Assembly (NCBI RefSeq): GCF_016865425.1
Contig: NZ_AP023355.1
Location: 4,524,198-4,588,197 of the forward strand
Reading direction: 5' to 3'
DNA from: Actinocatenispora thailandica
GTDB lineage: Bacteria > Actinomycetota > Actinomycetes > Mycobacteriales > Micromonosporaceae
DNA length: 64,000 nucleotides
Both the position numbers and the translations under genes were made by a program. Below are positions 26,666-35,565 of this stretch, piece by piece (within the stretch, counting starts at the first letter, position 1; every line of letters starts with the position of its first letter). The notes beneath the pieces were generated by a model. It saw nothing but the letters and a program-made list of their open reading frames with translations, did no database searches and was not told the origin of the DNA.

Positions 26666-26681
26666 TCGAACACATGTTTGG
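26666..26681. promoter_or_regulatory. LexA box 2
   Basis: TCGAACACATGTTTGG matches the SOS box with two mismatches in the right half. It overlaps a possible lexA -35 (TTTGGT, 26677-26682) that has a GATACG -10 at 26700-26705 after a 17-base spacer, so it would mediate autorepression. Confidence 0.85.
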
Positions 26682-26844
26682 TGTCTCGCCCGGTTGGCCG
26701 ATACGGTCAACGGTGACAAGGATGCGCGGGCGTTGCCGTTCCGGTCGTGATCGGCCCGACCGCGCGGGTCGCACGCCGGGCTGCGCCCCGGGCGTGTCGG
26801 CGCAGCCCCGCGGCCACCGCGGGGCCGACCGAAGGGATGCCGTT

Positions 26845-27891
26845 GTGGACGCCGACCAGAGCCACCAGACCAGCACCGGCCGGAGCCGCCGGCCGAGCAC
26901 CGGCGGGCGCGGCGGCGTGACTCCGCTACCGAAGGCGGGCGATCGCGGCAGCGCCCGAGCGGCCACCAGGCCGCAACGGGGCGCCGGGAAGCGCACCACC
27001 GAGCCGGGTCCCGACGACACCGGGACCCCGTCCGGGCTGGCCGAGCCGACCAGCACGGCCGGGACCACCGGAAAGGCCGACACGACGGCGAAGGCCGGGG
27101 CGAGCGGCAGAGCCGGTGCCGCCGGCGAGGGCGGCGCGGCCCGGCGGCGGGGCGGTGCCGCCGGGCGGACGAGCGGCCGCACCCGAAAGAGCGGCGAGCC
27201 CGCAACTGCGGCCACCACCGTGGTGGCGACGTTCCCGGACCAGCCGGAGGCCGACCTGACGGTGCGGCAGCGGCGCATTCTCGACGTGATCCGCGACTCG
27301 GTGGAGCGACGTGGATACCCGCCGAGCGTGCGCGAGATCGGCGAGGCCGTCGGGCTCACCTCGCCGTCCTCGGTGGCGTACCAGATGGGCATCCTGCAGC
27401 GGCGGGGTTACCTGCGCCGCGACCCGAACCGACCGCGGGCGCTGGACGTGCGACCGCCGCGCGAGGAGCCGCGGTCCGGCGAAGCGGCGGACGGCAGCCC
27501 GCTCAGCTCGATGCCGGAAGCGACGTACGTGCCGATGGTCGGCCGCATCGCGGCCGGCGGGCCGATCCTCGCCGAGCAGGCGATCGAGGACGTCTTCCCG
27601 CTGCCCAAGGAACTCGTCGGCGAGGGCACCCTGTTCCTGCTGCGGGTCACCGGTGATTCGATGATCGACGCGGCGATCTGTGACGGCGACTGGGTCGTGG
27701 TGCGCCAGCAGCCGGTCGCCGAGACCGGCGACGTGGTGGCCGCGATGATCGACGGTGAGGCGACGGTGAAGACCTACCGGCGCCGCGACGGCCACGTCAC
27801 GCTGGTCCCGCACAACCCTGCGTACGAACCGATTCCCGGCGACGAGGCCACCATCCTCGGCCGGGTGGTGACGGTGCTGCGCCGGATGTGA
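26845..27891 (+). CDS. lexA: SOS repressor LexA with a long N-terminal extension
   Basis: A 348-residue LexA. The winged helix-turn-helix lies at about 135-200 ([15 protein letters not shown], then [12 protein letters not shown]). The S24 self-cleaving domain has the A237-G238 cleavage bond in GRIAAGG, nucleophile S272 in GDSMID and base K309; the Ser-Lys spacing of 37 equals that of Escherichia coli LexA. RecA-stimulated self-cleavage would de-repress SOS genes. The GTG at 26845 follows GAAGGGA and leaves a roughly 130-residue Ala/Gly/Thr/Arg-rich extension with coding-type third positions. Without it, from a GTG near 27220, the protein would have the usual size of about 225. Confidence 0.93.
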   Translation: MDADQSHQTSTGRSRRPSTGGRGGVTPLPKAGDRGSARAATRPQRGAGKRTTEPGPDDTGTPSGLAEPTSTAGTTGKADTTAKAGASGRAGAAGEGGAARRRGGAAGRTSGRTRKSGEPATAATTVVATFPDQPEADLTVRQRRILDVIRDSVERRGYPPSVREIGEAVGLTSPSSVAYQMGILQRRGYLRRDPNRPRALDVRPPREEPRSGEAADGSPLSSMPEATYVPMVGRIAAGGPILAEQAIEDVFPLPKELVGEGTLFLLRVTGDSMIDAAICDGDWVVVRQQPVAETGDVVAAMIDGEATVKTYRRRDGHVTLVPHNPAYEPIPGDEATILGRVVTVLRRM

Positions 27892-27978
27892 CCCGCGGCT
27901 GCTACCGGCCGGCCCGCTGGACCGTTCTGCCGGTGGCAGTGCCGTGCGGCTGGTGGGGTCGGCCCGGCCGGGCGCTGC

Positions 27979-30021
27979 TCAGCGGAGGTCGTCGAGCCAG
28001 TCGATCTCGTGGTCGTCGTCTCGCGGACGCCGCGACCGGCCCGCCGGCGGCGGCTTCTCCCGCCCCCGGTCCGCCGGGGGCTGCGGCCGGGTCCGCCCAT
28101 GATCCTGCCGGGAGCGAGGATCGACCGGCGGCGGTCCGGCCGGGCCACGACCGCGCGGCGGGTCGTCGCGCACCTTGTCGATGACCGCGGTGTCCACGTC
28201 GGACACCTCGCCGGGGTCGGCGCGGCGGCGGGACCGCGGCGGCAGCGTCGGGTCGTCGTCCGACCGGCCGTGCTGGCGCGACCGCGGTGGAAGGGTCGGC
28301 TCGTCATCCGCGTCGTACCGCCGGCGCGCCGGCTCGTCGTCCGGCCGCCGACCGTACTGCCGGGACCGGGCCGGCTCGTCGTCCGGCCGGCCACCGTACT
28401 GCCGGGACCGGGCCGGCTCGTCGTCCGGCCGGCCACCGTACTGCCGGGACCGGGGCGGCAGCGTCGGCTCGTCGTCCGCGTCGTACCGGCGCCGGGCGCC
28501 TCGGGCGGGCTCCTCCGGCCGGCCGTGCGGCCCCGACCGGGGTGGCAGCGTCGGCTCGTCCGCCGCGTCGTACCGGCGCCGGGAGGTCGGCGGCAGCGTC
28601 GGCTCGTCCTCCGGGCCGTTGCGCCGGCGGCCGCGCATCGACGCCTCCACCGGAGGCACGTACGGCCGGGCCCGGGACGGTTCGGGCGGCTCGTCGGCGT
28701 ACGGCGGCTGCTGCGCGCGCGGCGGGGTGCGGCGGTCCGGCGGTTCGCCACGCAGCCGGCTCTCCCGGGCCTCCTCGACCCGGGGGATGTACGCGGTCTC
28801 CGCGTCGTCGTCGGCCGGGCCCCGCCGGCGGTCCGGCCCGGGTCCGGACGGGCGCGGCCGGTCGTCTCGCCGGTCGCCGTCCTCGGGGCCGGGAGGCCCG
28901 CCGCGCCGGCGGGCCCGCCGGATCCCGACGATGCCGACGACGACCAGCGCCAGGCCGAGCACGCCGACCACGATGACCAGTTCCTTGATGTCGCTCAGGT
29001 TGATGTTGCCGGAGAGCAGCCCGCCGCCGCCGCTGCCGGCGGTGCTCTTGGCCGCCGCCGACCGTTTCGTCGGCGCCGGCGCCACGGCCGGCGCGTACTT
29101 GAGGATCTTCGGCGCGGCGCTGGTACCGGAGGTGTCGGAGACGGTCAGGAACGATCCGCCGTCGGCGCTGTAGGTGATGGCCTCGCCGGACGGCTCGTTC
29201 GGCAGCGGGGTGCGCACCGGCTTGCCGGACACGATGCTCTTCGCGACGTCGCCGCCGGAGATCTTCCACTCGTAGGCGTCGGTGAAGGTACGCAGCACCG
29301 CCCGGGTGCCGTCCGGGGACACCGCACCACCGGTGAACACCCGCTGCGCGGCCGGGCCGACCGAGCCGCCGGGGGTACCGGTCGCGGCGAGCTTGATCGA
29401 ACCCATCGACTTCAGCGGGGTGGTGGCGTTGGCGGACAGCTTGGCGGTCGGCTCGTACACCTTGCCCACGCCGGCCTGGTAGGTGACCACGATCGGGGTG
29501 CCGTCCGGCTGCATCAGCAGCGACCGGGCGTCGACCGGGCCGGCGCCGGACGGGTAGCTCATCCGGTACAGCTGGGTGGGGCTGTTGCCGGCGGGGATCT
29601 TCCAGACGGCGATGGTGTCGCGGGACTTGTCGGCGTCGCCGGTGTCGGCGACCCACAGCGTGCCGTCCTTGGTGGCGCCGATGTCCTGCGGCGAGGACGC
29701 ACCACGGCCCTGCGAGTCGGTCAGCGTACCGGTGACGTTGCAGTGCGAGTCGAGCTGGTAGATGGCCAGCGGTTCGCCAGGGCCGACGTTGTTGACCACC
29801 GCGTAGCCCTTGGCGGTGGCGGTCAACCCGGTGATCGCGTCGATGCGCTGGTCGGAAATGGTGCACACCTTGTGCCCCGGGCTCGCGGACGGCTTCGGTG
29901 ACGGCGCGGCCAGCGCGGGCGCGGTACCCACGGCGGCGAGCACCAGGCCCGCCAGCGCCGACCCGAGCACCCTGCGACCGCGGGTGCGCGGCGATCGCGG
30001 CGCGCCCGGCGAGCGGAACAT
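27979..30021 (-). CDS. Exported beta-propeller membrane protein with repeat-rich cytoplasmic tail
   Basis: About 680 residues. A signal sequence (to about residue 38) leads an extracytoplasmic domain (about 50-320) of WD/NHL-like repeats (GTLWVADTGDADKSRDTIAVWKI, AVSPDGTRAVLRTFTDAYEW) predicted as a beta-propeller. One transmembrane helix (about 345-370) follows, then a 300-residue Arg/Pro/Asp-rich tail. The tail has five PTLPP motifs, mostly DEPTLPPRS, and three RQYGGRPDDEPARS-like repeats. These Thr-Pro motifs look like possible Ser/Thr-kinase or FHA targets, which is inference. The ATG at 30021 fits the GAGGGG site; a GTG at 30045 is the alternative. I recognise no gene name. Confidence 0.75.
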   Translation of the reverse strand: MFRSPGAPRSPRTRGRRVLGSALAGLVLAAVGTAPALAAPSPKPSASPGHKVCTISDQRIDAITGLTATAKGYAVVNNVGPGEPLAIYQLDSHCNVTGTLTDSQGRGASSPQDIGATKDGTLWVADTGDADKSRDTIAVWKIPAGNSPTQLYRMSYPSGAGPVDARSLLMQPDGTPIVVTYQAGVGKVYEPTAKLSANATTPLKSMGSIKLAATGTPGGSVGPAAQRVFTGGAVSPDGTRAVLRTFTDAYEWKISGGDVAKSIVSGKPVRTPLPNEPSGEAITYSADGGSFLTVSDTSGTSAAPKILKYAPAVAPAPTKRSAAAKSTAGSGGGGLLSGNINLSDIKELVIVVGVLGLALVVVGIVGIRRARRRGGPPGPEDGDRRDDRPRPSGPGPDRRRGPADDDAETAYIPRVEEARESRLRGEPPDRRTPPRAQQPPYADEPPEPSRARPYVPPVEASMRGRRRNGPEDEPTLPPTSRRRYDAADEPTLPPRSGPHGRPEEPARGARRRYDADDEPTLPPRSRQYGGRPDDEPARSRQYGGRPDDEPARSRQYGRRPDDEPARRRYDADDEPTLPPRSRQHGRSDDDPTLPPRSRRRADPGEVSDVDTAVIDKVRDDPPRGRGPAGPPPVDPRSRQDHGRTRPQPPADRGREKPPPAGRSRRPRDDDHEIDWLDDLR
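28316..28455 (-). repeat. 42-bp tandem repeat in the tail of the beta-propeller protein
   Basis: Three in-frame copies of a 42-base unit encode the 14-residue repeat RQYGGRPDDEPARS and variants in the cytoplasmic tail. Confidence 0.8.
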
Positions 30022-30353
30022 CGACACAGCCCCTCGCAGATTCACGGCGCAAGTGTGGCAGAGCCGGCCGCCGTTCGGGCAGGTGGCCCGCCGTGACCAA
30101 CCGTCGGTTTATCGGGAATTGACCGAGTGTCGTTACCAACAGGTAGCTACGAGGATGGTCACAGTACACGAACCGTGTCCGCGCGGATGCGCATCGACAC
30201 CGACGAATTCCCGTCCGCGCTGACGACGGCAAGACGCCGGCAAACGCGACGTGGCCGCGCCGGAGGGTTCGGACCGGGTGGGCGCGACTTCGACCCCGGA
30301 ACGTCCGTTTCCGGGCGTTCGGGTTCGAGTCGGGCCTGCGGCTCCGCGCCGGG
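30022..30353. other. Spacer between hflX and the beta-propeller gene
   Basis: A 332-bp gap on the downstream side of hflX. A 7-bp hairpin (CCCGGAA 30295-30301, TTCCGGG 30309-30315) about 40 bases past the hflX stop is a possible terminator. The AT-richer part at 30090-30180 probably carries the promoter of the beta-propeller gene, but I could not fix its elements. Confidence 0.45.
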
Positions 30354-31937
30354 TCAGCCGGCCGGCGCCGGCTCCGCCAGGGCGAACGGGGCCAGCTCCG
30401 CGGCGAGCATCGGGTCGACCCGTACCCGCAGCACGGTGCCGTCGGCGGTGTGCTCGATGGCGAGTATCTCGCCGTGCTCGCGGGCCCGGTTGATCAGCTC
30501 GCCCCGGTCGTACGGAACGCGAACCAGCATCGGCACCGGCGGCCGGGGCAGCCGCGCCTCCACCGCCGCCCGCAACTCGTCGATACCGGCGCCGCTGTGC
30601 GCCGAGCAGAACACCGCGTCCGGCCAGATGCGGCGCAGCCGCAGCAGCGTCTCCGGATCGGCGGCGTCGACCTTGTTGACCGCCAGCAGCTCCGGCCGGC
30701 TCGCCGCGTCGATCTCGGCGAGCACCTCCCGGACCGCGGCGACCTGCGCCTCCGGGTCCGGGTCCGAGCCGTCCACCACGTGCAGCACCAGGTCGGCGTC
30801 GGCCACCTCCTCCAGCGTGGAGCGGAACGCCTCCACCAGCTGGTGCGGCAGATGCCGGACGAACCCGACGGTGTCGGACAGCGTGTAGATGCGGCCGTCG
30901 CCGGTGCGGGCCCGCCGGGTGGTCGGGTCGAGGGTGGCGAACAGCGCGTCCTCCACCAGCACCCCGGCACCGGTGATCCGGTTCAGCAGGCTGGACTTGC
31001 CGGCGTTGGTGTAGCCGGCGATCGCCACGCCCGGCACGTCGTGCCGGCGCCGGTCGGCCCGCTTGGTGTCCCGGGCCGCCCGCATCGCCTTGATCTCGCG
31101 GCGCAGCTTCGCCACCCGCTGCCGGATGCGCCGGCGGTCGGTCTCCAGCTTCGTCTCACCGGGACCACGGGTACCGACCCCGCCACTGGCGCCGCCGGCC
31201 CGGCCACCGGCCTGCCGGGACAGGCTCTCGCCCCAGCCGCGCAGCCGCGGGATCAGGTACTCCAGCTGGGCCAGCTCGACCTGCGCCTTGCCCTCCCGGC
31301 TCTTCGCGTGCTGGGCGAAGATGTCCAGGATCAGCGCGGTGCGGTCGATGACCTTGACCTTGACCCGGGTCTCCAGGTTGCGCAACTGGCTCGGGGACAG
31401 CTCGCCGTCGCACACCACGGTGTCGGCGCCGCTGTCCACCACCACGTCGCGCAGCTCGTCGACCTTGCCGCGGCCGACGTAGGTGGCCGGGTCGGGACGG
31501 CCGCGACGCTGGATCAGCCCCTCCAGCACCTGCGAGCCGGCGGTCTCGGCGAGCGCCGCCAGCTCGGTCAGCGACTGCTCGGCCGAGGCCAGCGTGCCCT
31601 CGGTCCAGACACCGACCAGCACGACCCGTTCCAGCCGCAGCCGCCGGTACTCGACCTCGGTGACGTCGGTGAGTTCGGTGGACAGGCCGGCGACCCGCCG
31701 CAACGCCTGCCGGTCGGCGAGTTCCAGCTCGCCCACCGTGGCGTCCTCGGCGAACGCCGGATCACCGAGCAGCGCCGGGCCGGCGAGCTCGGGGTCGGCG
31801 AGGGTGGCGTCGGCGGTGAGCTCCGGATCACCGGGCCGGACGCCGGCCGGGGCGGAATCGGTCTCGTACCGCTCGTCGTCGGGCGCCCCGCCCCGGAGCT
31901 GCCCGTCGAGTGCGGCGTGGGAATGTGTTTCAGCCAT
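30354..31937 (-). CDS. hflX: Ribosome-associated GTPase HflX
   Basis: A 527-residue GTPase that in other bacteria splits stalled or hibernating ribosomes. The N-terminal HflX domain (about 95-270, with GLIQRRGRPDPATYVGRGK) precedes a coiled region and the G domain: G1 GYTNAGKSSL, G3 DTVGF, G4 NKVD. The first 85 residues are an acidic extension, longer than in most HflX. It sits in the conserved actinobacterial neighbourhood with lexA, nrdR, dapF and miaA. The ATG at 31937 is divergent from malic enzyme. Confidence 0.95.
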   Translation of the reverse strand: MAETHSHAALDGQLRGGAPDDERYETDSAPAGVRPGDPELTADATLADPELAGPALLGDPAFAEDATVGELELADRQALRRVAGLSTELTDVTEVEYRRLRLERVVLVGVWTEGTLASAEQSLTELAALAETAGSQVLEGLIQRRGRPDPATYVGRGKVDELRDVVVDSGADTVVCDGELSPSQLRNLETRVKVKVIDRTALILDIFAQHAKSREGKAQVELAQLEYLIPRLRGWGESLSRQAGGRAGGASGGVGTRGPGETKLETDRRRIRQRVAKLRREIKAMRAARDTKRADRRRHDVPGVAIAGYTNAGKSSLLNRITGAGVLVEDALFATLDPTTRRARTGDGRIYTLSDTVGFVRHLPHQLVEAFRSTLEEVADADLVLHVVDGSDPDPEAQVAAVREVLAEIDAASRPELLAVNKVDAADPETLLRLRRIWPDAVFCSAHSGAGIDELRAAVEARLPRPPVPMLVRVPYDRGELINRAREHGEILAIEHTADGTVLRVRVDPMLAAELAPFALAEPAPAG

Positions 31938-32225
31938 TGGTTCGATCGTGGCACGCGGAACGGGTCGATCGCACCCCCATTAGCGGCGCGTCGGCGGGCC
32001 TACTCGCCGGTACCCCGATGAGGCCGCAAGACCGATCCGCATGGCCCGCCCCGCAGGGCCCCCGGGGCGATCGCGCAGAGATACTGTCCGGATCAGGGAG
32101 TTCGGCACGAACCGGCGGGTGCGCGCCGGGCACCGGACACCAGCACGCAGTACGTGTCAACGACGACATGGTGCGGTCGCGCCGAGGCGCATCGGGGCGA
32201 CCGCGACTCGGGAGAGGACCCATCC

Positions 32226-33665
32226 GTGACCACCCGTAGCCTGCCGAGCGCCGGCTTCTCGATCACCGTGCGGGTTTCGGTACCCGCCGACTCCACCTCG
32301 ATCGGCCGGCTGACCACCGCGGTCGGCGACGCCGACGCCATCGTCACGGCGCTCGACGTCGTCGACTCCGACCACCAGACCGTCACGGTCGACCTCACCT
32401 GCGACACCGCGGACGCCGCGCACGCGGAGAGCGTCGTGCACCATCTCGAATCGCTCGACGGCGTGCAGGTACGAAAGGTCTCCGACCGGACTTTCCTGCT
32501 GCACCTGGGCGGCAAGATCGAGGTGTCCTCCAAGGTGAACCTGCGCAACCGGGACGAACTGTCCCGGGCGTACACGCCGGGTGTGGCCCGGGTGTGCATG
32601 GCGATCGCGGAGAACCCCGAGGACGCCCGCCGGCTGACCATCAAGCGCAACACGATCGCGGTCGTCTCGGACGGCTCCGCGGTGCTGGGCCTGGGCAACA
32701 TCGGCCCGGCGGCGGCGATGCCGGTGATGGAGGGCAAGGCGGCGCTGTTCAAGCGGTTCGGCCGGGTCGACGCCTGGCCGGTGGTGCTGGACACCCAGGA
32801 CAGCGACGAGATCGTGTCGATCGTCAAGGCGCTCGCCCCGGCGTACGGGGGGATCAACCTGGAGGACATCGCCGCGCCGCGCTGCTTCGAGATCGAGGCC
32901 AAGCTGCGCGAGGCGCTCGACATCCCGGTCTTCCACGACGACCAGCACGGTACGGCGATCTGCGTGCTGGCCGCCCTGACCAACGCGCTGCGGGTGGTCG
33001 GCAAGCGGATGAGCGACGTGCGGGTGGTCGTGTCTGGAGCCGGCGCGGCCGGCACCGCGATCATGAAACTCCTGCTCAAGCAGGGCGTCGGCGACATCAT
33101 CGCGTGCGACCGGCCGGGCGCGCTGCACCGTGGCATGCCCGGCCTGACCGGCAGCTGGGAGTGGCTGGTCGAGCACACCAACTCGGCGAACTACGCCGGT
33201 CCGCTCGCCGGCGCGCTGGCCGGCGCCGACGTGTTCATCGGGGTGTCCGCGCCGAACCTGTTGGAGGGCAAGGACATCGCCACGATGAACCCGGACGCGA
33301 TCGTGTTCGCGCTGGCCAACCCGGACCCCGAGGTCGACCCGCGGGAAGCCCGGCAGTACGCCACGGTCGTCGCCACCGGCCGCTCCGACCAGCCGAACCA
33401 GATCAACAACCTGCTCGCGTTCCCCGGCGTGTTCCGGGGTCTGCTCGACGCGCAGGCGCCGAAGTGGACCGACGACATGGCGCTGGCCGCCGCGAAGGCG
33501 ATCGCCGACTCGGTCGGCGAGGAGCGCCTGAACGCCAGCGTCATCGTGCCCAGCGTGTTCGACCCGAAGGTCTCGCCGGCGGTGGCGGCCGCCGTGCGGG
33601 CCGTCGCCAAGGGCGCCGAGGATTCGGACCCGGACAGCGAGCAGGCCCCGCTGGCGCTGCGCTGA
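32226..33665 (+). CDS. NAD(P)-dependent malic enzyme with N-terminal ACT domain
   Basis: A 479-residue enzyme that oxidatively decarboxylates malate to pyruvate. An N-terminal ACT-like regulatory domain (about 8-85) is followed by the malic domain, with the catalytic Tyr in SRAYTPGVA, metal and substrate residues in FHDDQHGTA, and the dinucleotide motif SGAGAAGTA. The GTG at 32226 follows GGGAGAGGA; an upstream ATG at 32154 lacks a site and would add an unrelated extension. It is monocistronic and ends at a long palindromic terminator. Confidence 0.94.
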   Translation: MTTRSLPSAGFSITVRVSVPADSTSIGRLTTAVGDADAIVTALDVVDSDHQTVTVDLTCDTADAAHAESVVHHLESLDGVQVRKVSDRTFLLHLGGKIEVSSKVNLRNRDELSRAYTPGVARVCMAIAENPEDARRLTIKRNTIAVVSDGSAVLGLGNIGPAAAMPVMEGKAALFKRFGRVDAWPVVLDTQDSDEIVSIVKALAPAYGGINLEDIAAPRCFEIEAKLREALDIPVFHDDQHGTAICVLAALTNALRVVGKRMSDVRVVVSGAGAAGTAIMKLLLKQGVGDIIACDRPGALHRGMPGLTGSWEWLVEHTNSANYAGPLAGALAGADVFIGVSAPNLLEGKDIATMNPDAIVFALANPDPEVDPREARQYATVVATGRSDQPNQINNLLAFPGVFRGLLDAQAPKWTDDMALAAAKAIADSVGEERLNASVIVPSVFDPKVSPAVAAAVRAVAKGAEDSDPDSEQAPLALR

Positions 33666-33688
33666 CCGCCCGGCCCGGCGCCGGGAGC

Positions 33689-33734
33689 CCGGTACCGGGA
33701 GCCCCGGTGCCGGCACCGGGGCTCCCGGTACCGG
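33689..33734. terminator. 46-bp perfect palindrome, bidirectional terminator
   Basis: A loop-free palindrome centred between 33711 and 33712, beginning CCGGTACCGGGAGCCCC and mirrored exactly. It lies between the convergent malic enzyme and TIM-barrel genes, 23 bases after the malic enzyme stop. Confidence 0.85.
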
Positions 33735-33777
33735 CACCGGTCCGGCGCCGTCTCGATCCCGAAGCGTCGGAAACGGC

Positions 33778-34806
33778 TCAGCCGGCGTAGCTGTCGGCGA
33801 CGGCGGTGAAGGCGAGCTTCGGCTCCCAGGGCAGCCCGGGGTAGGCGTGGCCGGACCCGTCCGCGAGCACCTTGACCACGCCCAGGCTGGCCAGGTCGAG
33901 ATCGTCGCGCGGGTCCCCGTCCGGCCGGTGGGGCAGGTTGTCGAGGGCGAACAGGTGCACGAACGTGCTGTCGACCCCCTCGGCGTCGAACACCTCCAGC
34001 AGCTCGCGCAGGTATTCCGCCTGGCCTGCTTCGTCGCGTTCGAGGGCCTCGGTGAGCCGGAGCGCACCGGTCGCCGGATCGCTGGCCAGGACCTGCATGC
34101 TGCGGGCCGCGACGTCGCCCGACCCGCGCCACGTCGCGGTGCCGAACCCGGTGATCGCCAGCGGCTTGGGCTGCGCGACGAGGGTACGCACGCCGTCCCG
34201 GAACCGGTCGGCCACCTCCGCGGAGCGGATCAGTTCGACGGTGACGATGTCGAACCGATCCCAGTCGACGCCCTCGTACTGGATGGCGGCGTACGTGACG
34301 CGGCCGTGGAAGGCGGCCCGGACCGCCGGTACGAGGTCGCGCAGGAACCGCTCGAACCGGTCGCGCACCTCGGCGATGCGGGCCGGGCGGCGGTCCGGAT
34401 CCGCGAACAGGTACCGGAGGCGGTCGGCGACGGTGTCGCCGTCGAGGAACCCGCGGTTCAGCATGGTCAGCTCGACCCCGGCGACGAACACCACCTGGGC
34501 GCCCGCGGCGCGCAGCCGTTCGGCCCGGTGCGCGCAGTCGAGCAGCAGTTCCCGGATCGGGCCGGGGGCAAGTTCCAGCGGGTACGGCGAGAACCACACC
34601 TCCAGGCCCAGCTCCGCGGCACACCGGGCGGTGAGTTCGAGCCGGTCCGGGTCGCCGCCGACGACCTGGACCGCGGTGCAGTGCAGGTCGTCGCGGATGA
34701 TCGTCAGCTCCCGCCGGACCAGGTCGGCGTCGAGGTGCAGCCGGGACGAGGTGCCCCGGTCGACGTCCAGGAAACCGGTGTCGTAGCAGATCCCCTTGGC
34801 TCGCAT
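33778..34806 (-). CDS. TIM-barrel-like protein of unknown function
   Basis: A 342-residue cytoplasmic protein from an ATG eight bases after AAAGGAG. The pattern of strands and helices suggests a TIM barrel resembling sugar isomerase or glycosidase folds: LHCTAVQVVGGDPDRL, GLEVWFSPYPLELAPG, GAQVVFVAGVELTMLN, YAAIQYEGVDWDRFDIV, LAITGFGTATWRG. The end has DSTFVHLFALDNLP and a C-terminal PKLAFTAVADSYAG that looks like a family-conserved terminus. I do not recognise a function; I recall similar proteins being loosely labelled abortive infection, a label I do not trust. It diverges from a TetR gene that probably controls it. Confidence 0.65.
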   Translation of the reverse strand: MRAKGICYDTGFLDVDRGTSSRLHLDADLVRRELTIIRDDLHCTAVQVVGGDPDRLELTARCAAELGLEVWFSPYPLELAPGPIRELLLDCAHRAERLRAAGAQVVFVAGVELTMLNRGFLDGDTVADRLRYLFADPDRRPARIAEVRDRFERFLRDLVPAVRAAFHGRVTYAAIQYEGVDWDRFDIVTVELIRSAEVADRFRDGVRTLVAQPKPLAITGFGTATWRGSGDVAARSMQVLASDPATGALRLTEALERDEAGQAEYLRELLEVFDAEGVDSTFVHLFALDNLPHRPDGDPRDDLDLASLGVVKVLADGSGHAYPGLPWEPKLAFTAVADSYAG

Positions 34807-34854
34807 GACGTGCTCCTTTCGCTGGGTCGGTCGAGCCGAACCCAACCACGAAAA

Positions 34855-34875
34855 GTGCGCGCACGCAAGTTTGCG
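34855..34875. promoter_or_regulatory. Candidate TetR operator
   Basis: Two overlapping palindromes, GTGCGCGCAC (34855-34864) and CGCAAGTTTGCG (34864-34875), lie in the 99-bp spacer between the TIM-barrel and TetR genes. This is the position expected for an operator that controls both. Confidence 0.45.
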
Positions 34876-34905
34876 GGTACGCATGTTCTGTGTGAGGATG
34901 GGCGG

Positions 34906-35526
34906 GTGACGACGAGGCGTACCGGGCTGCGGGAGCAGAAGAAGCAGGCCACCCGCGACGCGTTGAGTGCCGCGGCGCTGCGGCTGGCCCTCGCCCACGG
35001 GCCCGACCAGGTGCGGGTGGACGACATCGCCGAGGCCGCCGGCGTGGCACCGCGCACGTACAACAACTACTTCGCCAGCCGGGAGCAGGCGATCGTCGCC
35101 GCGATCAGCGCCGGCCGGGAGGCCCGCGTCGCCGCGACGGTCGCCGGTCGGCCGGCGGGAGTGCCGCTGTCCGAGGCGATCACCGACGCGGTGGTCACCG
35201 AGTACACCGAGACCGCCGACGACCGCCGCGAGGCGCTGCTGATGATCACCACCCGGCCGGCGCTGCGGCAGGCGTACCTGGACACCGCGGCGGCGATCGA
35301 GTCACCCCTCACCGGCGTGCTGCGCGACCGGCTCGGCGACGGGGCCACCGCCCGGGTGCTCGCCGCGAGCGTCGCCGCCGCGGTCCGCGTCGCCCTCGAC
35401 CGCTGGGCCCGGCCCGCCGACGGGGCGGCGGCCGGCGGGCTGGTCCTGGTGCGCGGCTCGCTGCCCGACGAACTGCGCGCCGCGCTCGCACCGCTCGCCC
35501 CCGCCCTCGACGCCGCCAGCGGCTGA
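34906..35526 (+). CDS. TetR-family transcriptional regulator
   Basis: A 206-residue regulator. The N-terminal helix-turn-helix spans about residues 10-55 (RDALSAAALRLALAHGPDQ, then IAEAAGVAPRTYNNYFASREQAI) and an all-helical ligand-binding half follows. It begins with GTG, and the poor ribosome binding site and short spacer to the divergent TIM-barrel gene suggest weak autoregulated expression. The ligand is unknown. Confidence 0.9.
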   Translation: MTTRRTGLREQKKQATRDALSAAALRLALAHGPDQVRVDDIAEAAGVAPRTYNNYFASREQAIVAAISAGREARVAATVAGRPAGVPLSEAITDAVVTEYTETADDRREALLMITTRPALRQAYLDTAAAIESPLTGVLRDRLGDGATARVLAASVAAAVRVALDRWARPADGAAAGGLVLVRGSLPDELRAALAPLAPALDAASG

Positions 35527-35565
35527 CCCCGGCCCCACGGCCGGCACACCGGACGCGGGTACGGA

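Noticed and set aside
33778-34806. A phage-defence (abortive infection) gene
   Set aside because: No defence domain is visible and the neighbours are metabolic; the name would rest on loose annotation only.
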